A DNA stretch of 64,000 bases from Brevinematales bacterium (lineage in GTDB: Bacteria > Spirochaetota > Brevinematia > Brevinematales > GWF1-51-8). The number at the start of each line of letters is the position of its first letter. Within the stretch, counting starts at the first letter, position 1. Shown here piece after piece: positions 9,594 to 17,755 of the stretch. The position numbers were made by a program, and so were the translations under genes. The notes under the pieces are model-generated. The model was not told the origin of the DNA. It worked only from the letters and a program-made list of their open reading frames with translations, and ran no database searches. Location of the stretch: NCBI GenBank assembly GCA_020059465.1, contig JAGVBZ010000011.1, positions 1 to 64,000 on the forward strand, written 5' to 3'.

Positions 9594-10196
9594 ATGGTAT
9601 ATTCGGTTTCAGGTACGCTGATACATAAGGACGAAACTCTTGCGGTGATCGAGGCGGGCGGGGTCGGTTACGAGATACTCATCGGACAGCCTGCCTACCG
9701 TTCGCTTCCCGAAATAGGTGCGGACGCGAGGCTGTACACCTCGCTGATTGTCCGCGAGGATTCGATGACGCTGATCGGGTTTCCCTCTCCCGAGGATAAA
9801 CGGTTCTACGAGAACCTCATATCCGTATCGGGGGTCGGCCCGAGGATCGGCCTCAAACTCCTGTCCGAACTCTCCGCGTCCCAGATACGGAACGCGGTAA
9901 TCTCAGACGATGCGGCGACCCTATCGAAGGTGAAGGGGATCGGCCCTAAGCTCGCGTCGCGTATCGTGCTGGAGCTGAAAGATAAAATAAAGCACCTGAT
10001 CGTGGGCGAGGATTCACACGGGCAGGATCAGTCGTCCAGAAAACGGATGGAGGCCTTGCTCGCGATGCGCGTACTGGGATATTCCGATCAGGAAGCCAAG
10101 CCCGTGATCGAGCGGGTGTTCCGGGATCCGCAGATCGCCTCCCTCGATGTCGAGGAAATTATCAAGCATGTGCTGGCGGGGTTGTCCCGAGGTTAG
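9594..10196 (+). CDS. ruvA: Holliday junction branch migration protein RuvA
   Basis: A 200-aa RuvA, usual length. The N-terminal OB fold opens MVYSVSGTLIHKDE and continues with GGVGYEI. Two helix-hairpin-helix motifs follow (LISVSGVGPRIGLKLL and LSKVKGIGPKLASRIVLELK), then a flexible linker and the small RuvB-contacting domain (MEALLAMRVLGYSDQEA). RuvA tetramers bind four-way junctions and load the RuvB motor. It starts 4 bp after the GH13 stop, so it is co-transcribed; ruvB and ruvC are not in the window. Confidence 0.97.
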   Translation: MVYSVSGTLIHKDETLAVIEAGGVGYEILIGQPAYRSLPEIGADARLYTSLIVREDSMTLIGFPSPEDKRFYENLISVSGVGPRIGLKLLSELSASQIRNAVISDDAATLSKVKGIGPKLASRIVLELKDKIKHLIVGEDSHGQDQSSRKRMEALLAMRVLGYSDQEAKPVIERVFRDPQIASLDVEEIIKHVLAGLSRG

Positions 10197-10223
10197 TATA
10201 AAGAAAAACGAGGGCGCTTATCG

Positions 10224-10691
10224 ATGAGAATAGAACCGTTAAGTTCGTCCGAAAAAGGCAAGGGGAAAGGGCACAAGAAGGTCGTCGGGAGCGGCGGGAG
10301 TTTCAGTTCGGCGCTCCAGTCCAGCGAAGCCGAGATGGATGCGCTTCTCGATACCAACGAGGATACGGGAGATGCCGGGGATATCTATAAAATGGCGGAA
10401 TCGGTGACGAAATCCGGCGACCAGCTCGGACGCGACCCTACGCCGGAAAACTTCGCGCGCTATAAGAAACAGATCACCCGGTTTGTGCAATTGATTCGCG
10501 AGAACTACGAGATCAAGGATACCACGACGCGGTCCGGACTTCGGAAAATCCATCTCTATAAATCGGTCGATATCATCGACGAGAATCTGGCGAAACTCGC
10601 CGAGATCATACTTTCCCACGAGTCCAACCGTCTTGAGGCATTGAAACTGATCGAGAGCATTAAAGGATTGGTTATCGACCTGCTTTTATAA
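10224..10691 (+). CDS. YaaR-family (DUF327) protein
   Basis: A 155-aa protein matching the YaaR/DUF327 pattern: a low-complexity basic N-terminus, then a helical domain with FARYKKQITRFVQLIREN and a C-terminal EALKLIESIKGLVIDLLL. The molecular role of the family is unknown. It lies 27 bp after ruvA and likely belongs to that transcript. Its last 20 bases overlap the 3' end of the convergent helicase gene, an unusually tight tail-to-tail arrangement. Confidence 0.75.
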   Translation: MRIEPLSSSEKGKGKGHKKVVGSGGSFSSALQSSEAEMDALLDTNEDTGDAGDIYKMAESVTKSGDQLGRDPTPENFARYKKQITRFVQLIRENYEIKDTTTRSGLRKIHLYKSVDIIDENLAKLAEIILSHESNRLEALKLIESIKGLVIDLLL

Positions 10692-13600
10692 ACTCGTTTA
10701 CTATCTTATTAAGATTATCCCGCAGATGGGTTTCCGTAAAGAGCGGTTCAATCTCCGCTTCTTTTACTTTTCCCGACTCGATTTCATAGAGAAACATCCG
10801 GTCGACCGGGTGCCCGATCTTCCGAAGGACGTAGGCGTAGTAATTCAACTGGCGCGGGTAACGCATATCCCCCGACAGCTTGAGTTTATAATCGATGAGA
10901 ATACCGGCCCCGTCTTTGACGATATAGCAGTCGATCGAACCCTTAAGCAGAGGGGTATATAATTCGTGCTCCAGCGGGAGATTGAATTCCCATTCGTTCC
11001 GGCGGAGGGCGGTGTCCCGATAGTACTTTTCATACATTTCGGAACTGAAGAATAATCCGGACAGTTTAACAAGTTCGTCGCGATAGTCCGATAGGTCGGT
11101 GTCCCAGACAGGAAGGGTCGTATCGATATATGATCTATAATCCTCCGGCCCGGCATACCGGAAGACTTGATGCAGGAACGTGCCGATCTCGGCGCGCGAC
11201 ACGGTCAGCGAAAGAAGGTCGCCGGGATCGTCCAGATCGCCGATCATCTCGGAGATGGGGTAGGACTTGATAATATACTTTTTGCTGAACCCGCCCGGGC
11301 TGAATTCCATATCCAAAAGCTGGGTGACCGTGACCACAGTCGGGAGAAGCGGTACGGGTTTCGGGGGATAGTCCCGCATCAGCATACCAGCCCATTCCTC
11401 CGCGTCCGCTATAGTCGGAGGAGTTTGAAGTAAGTTCTTTTTTTCGTTCTGAAGAGTTTCTATTTCGACCGTCTTCCCGGCGATAAAGCCGTCCGAACGG
11501 ATAAATCCGCTCCATCCGTCCTGTGACGTCTTTTCCGAATCGCACACTCCGATATAATAAAACTGTTCCCGCGCGCGGGTCATTACCACATACGCGAGGC
11601 GGCGTTCCTCATCCGAGGTCTTATCGTCGTCCCAACGGTCGAGCCGGTCGTAATTCAGGTCCGGGGCGGTCAGCGCGAACCCGACCGGGGGAAGCCCCTT
11701 GCGGGATTCGATATATATCTTCGGTTTGATTTTCTTCGACGGGGTCGCGATATAGATTACAGCACGCGATTCGAGCCCCTTTACCCCATGCGCGCTGATA
11801 ATGCGGACAACGTCGCAGATATCGCCGAAAAGCTGGGGGAATTGCAGTTCGGGCTTATTGGTCTGGAGATAATAAATAAACTGTGTCAGGTTATATACTT
11901 CGCCCGACTTGATACTCTCGACGAAGTTCAGGAACATGAGCGCCCCGGTGACCGCGGTCTTGCTCTCGGGAAGGGAATATAGATAGGCCATATATCCCGT
12001 TTCATCGGCGATTTTCCGGACAAGAGTTGCGATATCCAGTTTGCTTTTCAACCGTGCGAGGGAATGAAAGAATTCGATCTCCGGGGATGTTTCCTTCAGT
12101 AGGGCTGTGTAAAGCGAGCAATTTTTCTCCCTGGCGCTCTGCGCCAGTTTCAGGAGGCGGGTATCGGAAAACCGGAAGAAGGGGGTTTTTAACAACGCGG
12201 TAAAATAATAATTACTGTCGGGGCGGTCGAGCGCCTTGAGGTAGATCACGATATCGTTGATAACCGTGTCCTCCAGCATGTTCCGTTTATCGGCGAACAC
12301 GTACGGGATACCCGGCGCGAGATTTTCGTCGAATATAGGCAGGAGCGCCTTCAGCGGGGTCGCCTTCACCCGCAGGATGACCATGATGTCGCGGGGGCTG
12401 TATTTCCCGGAGGCCACGAGCGAGTTGATGAGTTCTGCGGCGGCGGTATAATTACTTTCCTTGGCGGCCTTCAGCGAACGCCCCTCGCTCCTACGGGCGG
12501 GGATGAAGTAATAATCCGTCTCGATAGCGGGATCGGCAGGAACTCCCGCGGCCTGATCGTTATAAATAATCCTATCCGCCGCGTGCGTCGAAAACACGTC
12601 GCGGAATACGGTGTTGACATTTTCGATAATCCGCTCCGTGGAACGGTAGTTCTTACTCAGGTACTTTCTTGCGCCTTCCCCGTAACGCGCGATAAACTCC
12701 TGCGAGGTCGCGTCGAACACGTCCACGTTCGCGTACCGGAAACGGTAGATCGACTGCTTCGGGTCGCCGACTATAAACGGGACAATCGGAGGTTTACCCT
12801 CCGCGCCGCCGGAAAGGATGGCGTAAAAGATGCGTTTCTGGATATCGCTCGTATCCTGGTACTCGTCTATCAGAAAATAGCGGACGTCCCCCCGGACACA
12901 TTCCGCGAGCGCGGGGCCTTTCCTGAGCGCGCCGTCCAGCCATGTCTCGATGTCGGAGAATAATAGCTCCTGACGTTCGATCTTCAGACGGGAGTAGGTA
13001 TCGTAAAGTTCGCGGAGGACGGGCAGGAGGTAGGGAAATAGCAGCTTATGCACTTCGGAGGCGATCGCAAGGGTTGCGCGTTTTACCGCGGCGCGGAATC
13101 CGCTGATTGTCTCGTCCTTGACGGGGTTCGACTCTTTATATCTCAGGCCGGAAACCATATCGAGACGCGACGGGTCTATGTGCGGGATTTTCCGCAGGAG
13201 GGGCTGGAAGTCCTTCGACGGCTCGCCGCTCTTTTTATACGCGCAGTATCCCTCGATTGCGTCCATGATTGCTTTGAGGTGCGGGCGTGTTTTATCTGCG
13301 GTGAATTTTCCGAGTTCGTCGTCGGTCATCCCGGCGGCCTGAGGTTCGTACTCCAGATACCCGGCCGAAAATACTTTTCGCTCGAATTCGGCGAACCCGA
13401 TATCGTCGCAAAGATCGCGGGCCTCCCCGATAAATTTCATCGTCTCGTTTATCCCGATAAGCGACACAAGGCGCGCAAATCCCTTGTTCTTTTCGCGCAT
13501 CATTTTCAATACGGCGGCATGGGTAGCTTCGTTGGCAAGGGGTATACTATTCTGATTCCCGGCGAACGATGATATTTTCATGAGCGGATCGATTCCCGCC

Positions 13601-14049
13601 TCCACCGGATGGTTATGCAGAAGCCCGAGTCCGTACGAATGGATGGTGGATACCGGAGCGTCGTTGAGCGCGTTGAAAAGGGATTCCTCCTGCGCGATAA
13701 TACTTTCAACCGAAACGGGAGCGACGCCGGGATTGTGGCGGCCGAGCCTCAGGAAAAGTTCCGTAAAATACTCGCGGGTGAAGCAGAGCTCGAGCTTTCT
13801 GCGTATGCGGTCTTTAATCTCGGCGGCGGCTTTGTTCGTGAACGTGATTGCGACAATCGCCCGGACAGCATCGCGCGCCTTCATTCCCGCGAATCCCATC
13901 AGGTAGAAAAGGCTCGCGATATAGCGTTCCACCAGCATAGTGGTCTTCCCGCTTCCGGCTGACGCCTCAAGGATCAGCGGGCTGTTTACAGCGTAGACAA
14001 TACTCTCGTCGTCGAGTTCGAGAAAAAGCGGGCGGTTGTTTTCAGGCAT
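10672..14049 (-). CDS. UvrD/AddA-like ATP-dependent helicase-nuclease
   Basis: A large superfamily-1 helicase (1125 aa from the ATG at 14049). Visible helicase parts are Walker A EASAGSGKTTMLVER, AITFTNKAAAEIKDRI, YFLIDEYQDTSDIQKRIF, FIVGDPKQSIYRFR, and late motifs DVVRIISAHGVKGLES and LAYVVMTRAREQFYY. The C-terminal RecB-type nuclease block reads GSIDCYIVKDGAGILIDYKLK. This fits the AddA/RecB class that processes double-strand breaks. No AddB or RecC partner lies nearby. The frame opens at 14133, but the ATG at 14049 sits six bases after a good -10 box and gives the usual Walker A distance from the N-terminus. Its 3' end overlaps the yaaR-like gene by 20 bp. Confidence 0.9.
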   Translation of the reverse strand: MPENNRPLFLELDDESIVYAVNSPLILEASAGSGKTTMLVERYIASLFYLMGFAGMKARDAVRAIVAITFTNKAAAEIKDRIRRKLELCFTREYFTELFLRLGRHNPGVAPVSVESIIAQEESLFNALNDAPVSTIHSYGLGLLHNHPVEAGIDPLMKISSFAGNQNSIPLANEATHAAVLKMMREKNKGFARLVSLIGINETMKFIGEARDLCDDIGFAEFERKVFSAGYLEYEPQAAGMTDDELGKFTADKTRPHLKAIMDAIEGYCAYKKSGEPSKDFQPLLRKIPHIDPSRLDMVSGLRYKESNPVKDETISGFRAAVKRATLAIASEVHKLLFPYLLPVLRELYDTYSRLKIERQELLFSDIETWLDGALRKGPALAECVRGDVRYFLIDEYQDTSDIQKRIFYAILSGGAEGKPPIVPFIVGDPKQSIYRFRYANVDVFDATSQEFIARYGEGARKYLSKNYRSTERIIENVNTVFRDVFSTHAADRIIYNDQAAGVPADPAIETDYYFIPARRSEGRSLKAAKESNYTAAAELINSLVASGKYSPRDIMVILRVKATPLKALLPIFDENLAPGIPYVFADKRNMLEDTVINDIVIYLKALDRPDSNYYFTALLKTPFFRFSDTRLLKLAQSAREKNCSLYTALLKETSPEIEFFHSLARLKSKLDIATLVRKIADETGYMAYLYSLPESKTAVTGALMFLNFVESIKSGEVYNLTQFIYYLQTNKPELQFPQLFGDICDVVRIISAHGVKGLESRAVIYIATPSKKIKPKIYIESRKGLPPVGFALTAPDLNYDRLDRWDDDKTSDEERRLAYVVMTRAREQFYYIGVCDSEKTSQDGWSGFIRSDGFIAGKTVEIETLQNEKKNLLQTPPTIADAEEWAGMLMRDYPPKPVPLLPTVVTVTQLLDMEFSPGGFSKKYIIKSYPISEMIGDLDDPGDLLSLTVSRAEIGTFLHQVFRYAGPEDYRSYIDTTLPVWDTDLSDYRDELVKLSGLFFSSEMYEKYYRDTALRRNEWEFNLPLEHELYTPLLKGSIDCYIVKDGAGILIDYKLKLSGDMRYPRQLNYYAYVLRKIGHPVDRMFLYEIESGKVKEAEIEPLFTETHLRDNLNKIVNEFIKAGR

Positions 14050-14055
14050 GGAATG

Positions 14056-14084
14056 ATTATAACGGTAGAGCGGGAGAATATCAA
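14056..14084 (-). promoter_or_regulatory. Promoter giving a probable leaderless helicase mRNA
   Basis: On the minus strand TTGATA (14084-14079), a 17-bp spacer and TATAAT (14061-14056). Only six bases separate the -10 box from the ATG at 14049, so transcription would begin at or next to the start codon. No Shine-Dalgarno site is present, which agrees with leaderless translation. Confidence 0.55.
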
Positions 14085-14183
14085 GGTACTGCGTACGGAT
14101 AGCCCCGATGTCGGATTTGAACATATTATTCATACATAGCCCGTGATGATGCCGCGTATATAAAAAGCGAAATGTGCGAACCC

Positions 14184-14241
14184 GTCATCCCGAGTGTACC
14201 GAGCGATAGACTGCTTCCCCGCATAGCTCATCGCAGTGACG
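14184..14241 (+). repeat. Relic of a dispersed GTCAT..CGAG intergenic repeat
   Basis: Begins GTCATCCCGAG, passes through GAGCGATAGACTGCTTCCC and ends GCAGTGACG. It resembles the GTCATTGCGAG...GAAGCAATCTGCTT type of intergenic repeat common in many bacterial genomes. Better-preserved relatives occur at 29960-30046 and 58580-58655. All three lie outside genes. Confidence 0.5.
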
Positions 14242-14273
14242 GAAATCTGTTTATTGAATATCTTTCCATATGT

Positions 14274-14303
14274 AAAAAAAAGGGGCTATCCGAAGACAGC
14301 CCC
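14274..14303 (-). terminator. Rho-independent terminator
   Basis: On the minus strand AGGGGCTGTC pairs with GATAGCCCCT around a short loop (14303-14281), followed by eight T residues (complement of the A run 14274-14281). It lies 25 bp after the lipoprotein stop at 14328. Confidence 0.85.
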
Positions 14304-14327
14304 TGATTAAGTGCAGATTATTGAAAA

Positions 14328-15164
14328 CTATACTTCCTGATAAGTCTGGGTCGCCAGATTTATGCTATAATTCTTTCCGCCCACTGTAAGAGTGGCAATT
14401 GAGGTGCCGTTGAATGTGATGGTAAAGTCGACTTTCTTCGTGCCCTGCTGAGCATATCCTGTAACCGTACCGGTAGGATAGTCCGAAAGTGACCCGGCAG
14501 TCAGATTATTATAGTTATAGTAGATAGTCACTGCTTCGCCGAGATCGGTCCCTGTGATGCTGTAAGATATCGAACCGTTTAAAGAATTGGCAACCGAATT
14601 GAAACGGAACGGCACATCCAAACTATCCCCGAATTGGCCGGTGAAAGAAAAGGTCTTATTATCCTTATCGGTCGAGGAGATGGAAATAGCGCCGAATATC
14701 TCAACTATTCCGGCAACACTATCGGCGGAATTATAACCCGCTTCGTCGGAGATCGGTATGACTACCGAATTGGTATCGTAGAATCTGATGCTGATATCGG
14801 AGCCCATGCTCATGCTGCCGTTACCGGTACCGAAATCCATACCCATATTAAAACGCATTCTGGCGTAGTTATTGTTGAAAGTCAATGGCCAAATTGTGGT
14901 CGTCATCGTGATTCCGCTATAGGTTTCGGAACTCGTGATACTTCCGTCCGCATTAGTAACAACGGCCAAAGGCGATAAACCCGATGTTCCTAGAGTTACC
15001 AAAGATTTGAGAGAAGAATAATTAACCGCTCCCATAGTCGAGGAGTTTGCGCCGGCCGATGCGGCGACATATTTAGCGATCTGTTCATTGGACAGCGCGT
15101 CCGAGCACCCGGTAATCCATCCCATAACAATAAATGCCGAAATTGCGATAAACACTTTTTTCAT
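14328..15164 (-). CDS. Lipoprotein of unknown function
   Basis: A 278-aa lipoprotein. The signal peptide MKKVFIAISAFIVMGW runs into the lipobox ITGC, giving Cys20 as the lipidated residue. The mature part is rich in Ser, Thr, Asn and Gly and looks mainly beta-stranded. No domain is recognised. It is a single-gene unit with its own promoter (15201-15229), an AGGAGG ribosome site and a strong terminator. Probably anchored in the envelope. Confidence 0.75.
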   Translation of the reverse strand: MKKVFIAISAFIVMGWITGCSDALSNEQIAKYVAASAGANSSTMGAVNYSSLKSLVTLGTSGLSPLAVVTNADGSITSSETYSGITMTTTIWPLTFNNNYARMRFNMGMDFGTGNGSMSMGSDISIRFYDTNSVVIPISDEAGYNSADSVAGIVEIFGAISISSTDKDNKTFSFTGQFGDSLDVPFRFNSVANSLNGSISYSITGTDLGEAVTIYYNYNNLTAGSLSDYPTGTVTGYAQQGTKKVDFTITFNGTSIATLTVGGKNYSINLATQTYQEV

Positions 15165-15200
15165 ATTTGCCTCCTATTCTTGTTTTAGATTCGTTAAAAC

Positions 15201-15229
15201 AATATAGCACGAATACTGTAAAAATTCAA
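15201..15229 (-). promoter_or_regulatory. Sigma70-type promoter of the lipoprotein gene
   Basis: Minus-strand TTGAAT (15229-15224), a 17-bp spacer and TATATT (15206-15201), about 37 bp before the ATG at 15164. Confidence 0.55.
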
Positions 15230-15235
15230 GTCGAT

Positions 15236-16186
15236 TTATGGCGTCGGAGTCTCACCGGGATGGACTTTATTGAATTCCCGGAGAAGTATCATATTCTCCA
15301 TTTTGAGGCGGAAGTTATTTACAAGGATATTCATTTTTTCCAGATCGACCATATTGAATATCCCGTTCTCGCCCTGTTTTTCGGTCAGGTTCAATACTCC
15401 GATGCAGTTGTCCTGCAGGAACAGGCGGATGGGAAATATGATAAACGACTTACTGTTATACTGCGGTTTGTTCTTTCTCCCGAGCTGGGGATGGGTTTCG
15501 ATATTGGTGACGAATATCCGTTTCCCGGATTTAAATGCGTACCCGGCGAATCCCTCGTCTGCATTCGTTTCGATCGTCTCGTCCGATTCAAACCCGATTC
15601 CTTTGACCATCTTCAGGTTCTTTTTCGCGGGGTTGTATAAGAACAGCGATACGCGTTTCGCCCCGATAATCTGGGAGGCGTTCTCGACCAGGGAGTTGAG
15701 CAGGTCGGGGAAGTTCGCGGTTCCGAGCAGTTGGATCTGAGTGGACAGAACCCGCATCAGTTCCTCTTCGCCTATCGAATCGGTCTTGCCGCCGGGATCG
15801 TCGGTTTTGTTATAGTTTTCCCAGATATTATCGATAATGTCCATTTTTGACGATAAAAGCTGGCGGATGGACTGCAGATTCAGCATGACATCGACGCTCG
15901 CATTCTCGCTTCCCTCGACGGAAAACTGGTCAAGCGCCGGGGATACCTGTTCCTTTGATACCGGCTGGGGTTTCTGCCGGGATGAAAAGAGGCTGAAAAA
16001 CATCATCAGGGTAATCGCCGCAATCGCATAGAGAGCGAATAAAAGGGCTTTTATCTGAAAGAGTACGAATTTCATATTTTCGTTCTGTACAGGCAGAAGC
16101 TGAAATTCCTGATAGAGCAGGTATATCCATAGCCCCGCGATGCCTACGACCAGTACGGCAAGTATAATTTTAAATACTTTGTTCAT
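15236..16186 (-). CDS. Membrane-anchored GAF-domain protein
   Basis: A 316-aa protein with two N-terminal membrane segments (about residues 4-24 and 44-66) and a charged linker. A GAF domain follows at about 145-305, including SLVENASQIIGAKRVSLFLYN and DEGFAGYAFKSGKRIFVTNI. GAF domains bind small ligands or mediate dimerisation; no output domain is attached. It lies 16 bp downstream of the TPR/Mrr-like gene at 16203-17747 and closes that operon, so it may be the sensory or membrane component of the same complex. Confidence 0.75.
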   Translation of the reverse strand: MNKVFKIILAVLVVGIAGLWIYLLYQEFQLLPVQNENMKFVLFQIKALLFALYAIAAITLMMFFSLFSSRQKPQPVSKEQVSPALDQFSVEGSENASVDVMLNLQSIRQLLSSKMDIIDNIWENYNKTDDPGGKTDSIGEEELMRVLSTQIQLLGTANFPDLLNSLVENASQIIGAKRVSLFLYNPAKKNLKMVKGIGFESDETIETNADEGFAGYAFKSGKRIFVTNIETHPQLGRKNKPQYNSKSFIIFPIRLFLQDNCIGVLNLTEKQGENGIFNMVDLEKMNILVNNFRLKMENMILLREFNKVHPGETPTP

Positions 16187-16202
16187 AGCTTTCCTCCGTA
16201 AT

Positions 16203-17747
16203 CTACTGCAGCGCGTAATTCAGCGCTTTTATCAGCCCCCGCCTGTCGATAATCGTGAGATTGGCGTTTTTCTGGGCGATCAATAAGGCGTCGTCCTTAT
16301 ACCGCGATGTAATAATAACAACGACATGAGAGATATTCATAGTTTTCGCTGTACCGAGCGCGTTGAGAAGAACAAATCCCGATACGTCGTCGTTATGACG
16401 TTTCAGGATTACCAGAAAATCGCCGTTATTTTTCCGTGTCACAAAAGCCGCGGCCTTCCCGTCGGCGAAATCCGAATCGTATTTGAGGGTAATTTCCTTC
16501 TGTATGGTAAATCCCATGTATTTTAAAATATCGCGGCAGGTCTCGCGGAATTTTTTAATATTCAATTGCTTGAACAGTTCAATCTTAGAACTGGAAACAG
16601 GCTGGCCTTCCTTGATATCCCCCATATTGCGTGTGACCGTTTTTTCGAGGGTGTCGATATCGAAGAACTTTTTCGAGACGATATCGCGGGTAGGAATAAT
16701 ATCCCTGACCGTCAGCCCGGGCATCAGCATCCAGCGCTCGGTCACCTTGGCCATTATATCTTCGCTCAGCTGCCCGGACGTCAGTTCTTTCACGTCCTTA
16801 TAAAAGAAATCGTACTGCTTGAGGTCGTTCCATGTCGAGGCGCTTTTTTCAGGCTTACCTTCCTTCATATATGCCATACCCAGATTATACAGGACATTCT
16901 TTTTCATCTCGAACGCCTTCGGATCGCTGGCGGAGTCGGTCTCCTGCCGTGCGAGTTCGAGCGCAGTAACAGCGTCCTCGATAAGTCCGAGGCCCTTATA
17001 GCACTCGCCCATTAAAATCAACGCCTTCGTTTTATCCTCGAACGAGAGATTTCCCCGAACAGCGCCTTTCAGGCTTTTAATGGCATTCATAAAGTCCTTG
17101 TTTTCCTTATACAGACATCCGATATACAAGTCGAGGACCGCCTGAGAATTAATTTTTTTCGCGACTGAAAACTCACGAATCGCGATATCGCGGCGGTTGG
17201 CCTCGGTAGCGACCAGACCGGTATAGTAATGCGCGTCATAGTTCATCGGTTCCTGACCGACCGCGCGGGACATATAATCCAGCGCCTTCTCGAATTTCCG
17301 CTGGGAAGCATAAATCATACCGAGATTATAACAGATTTCCGCGTCCTGAGGACTTGTGATAAACGAGTTGTACAGCGCGAGAAACGCCTTGGGATAATTC
17401 TTCAGATGAAAATAACAGATACCGCAGTATTTATTCACACTATTCAGTTCTTTCAGTGAAAGTTCTTTCTGGTTCTTCAGCGCGATTTCATATTCCACAA
17501 CCGCGCGCTGGTAGTTTTCAGTACGGTAAAATGCAAAAGCCAGAAGCGCATGATACTGGGGGTTGAATGCGTTTTTCAGGATCAGTTGATTATAGGTTTC
17601 CATCGCCCCATCAAAATCGCCCGCCTCCATTTGACGATTCGCTTTTTCGAGGAAGTTGCTTTTATCTTTTACAATATTCATGATAGCCAAGTATAAAATC
17701 ACCGCAATTGCGGCTACAGCGAGAATATAAAGAAAATTAAATTCCAT
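16203..17747 (-). CDS. Membrane TPR protein with degenerate Mrr-like C-terminal domain
   Basis: A 514-aa protein starting MEFNFLYILAVAAIAV, a single N-terminal membrane helix. TPR-like helix pairs fill roughly residues 30-310. The C-terminal 130 residues resemble the Mrr/restriction-endonuclease fold: FRETCRDILKYMGF, a D-containing strand, FLVILKRHNDDVSG, SHVVVIITSRYKDDA and LTIIDRRGLIKAL. The usual (Q/E)xK of Mrr is here IxK, so catalysis is doubtful. It lies 8 bp downstream of a paralogue with the same layout. The TPR part should bind proteins; the Mrr-like part may bind nucleic acid or act only as structure. Function unknown. Confidence 0.7.
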   Translation of the reverse strand: MEFNFLYILAVAAIAVILYLAIMNIVKDKSNFLEKANRQMEAGDFDGAMETYNQLILKNAFNPQYHALLAFAFYRTENYQRAVVEYEIALKNQKELSLKELNSVNKYCGICYFHLKNYPKAFLALYNSFITSPQDAEICYNLGMIYASQRKFEKALDYMSRAVGQEPMNYDAHYYTGLVATEANRRDIAIREFSVAKKINSQAVLDLYIGCLYKENKDFMNAIKSLKGAVRGNLSFEDKTKALILMGECYKGLGLIEDAVTALELARQETDSASDPKAFEMKKNVLYNLGMAYMKEGKPEKSASTWNDLKQYDFFYKDVKELTSGQLSEDIMAKVTERWMLMPGLTVRDIIPTRDIVSKKFFDIDTLEKTVTRNMGDIKEGQPVSSSKIELFKQLNIKKFRETCRDILKYMGFTIQKEITLKYDSDFADGKAAAFVTRKNNGDFLVILKRHNDDVSGFVLLNALGTAKTMNISHVVVIITSRYKDDALLIAQKNANLTIIDRRGLIKALNYALQ

Positions 17748-17755
17748 TTATCGCC

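Noticed and set aside
13048-13572. A 174-codon plus-strand frame inside the AddA-like gene
   Set aside because: It is antisense to helicase sequence with no start signals or recognisable motifs.
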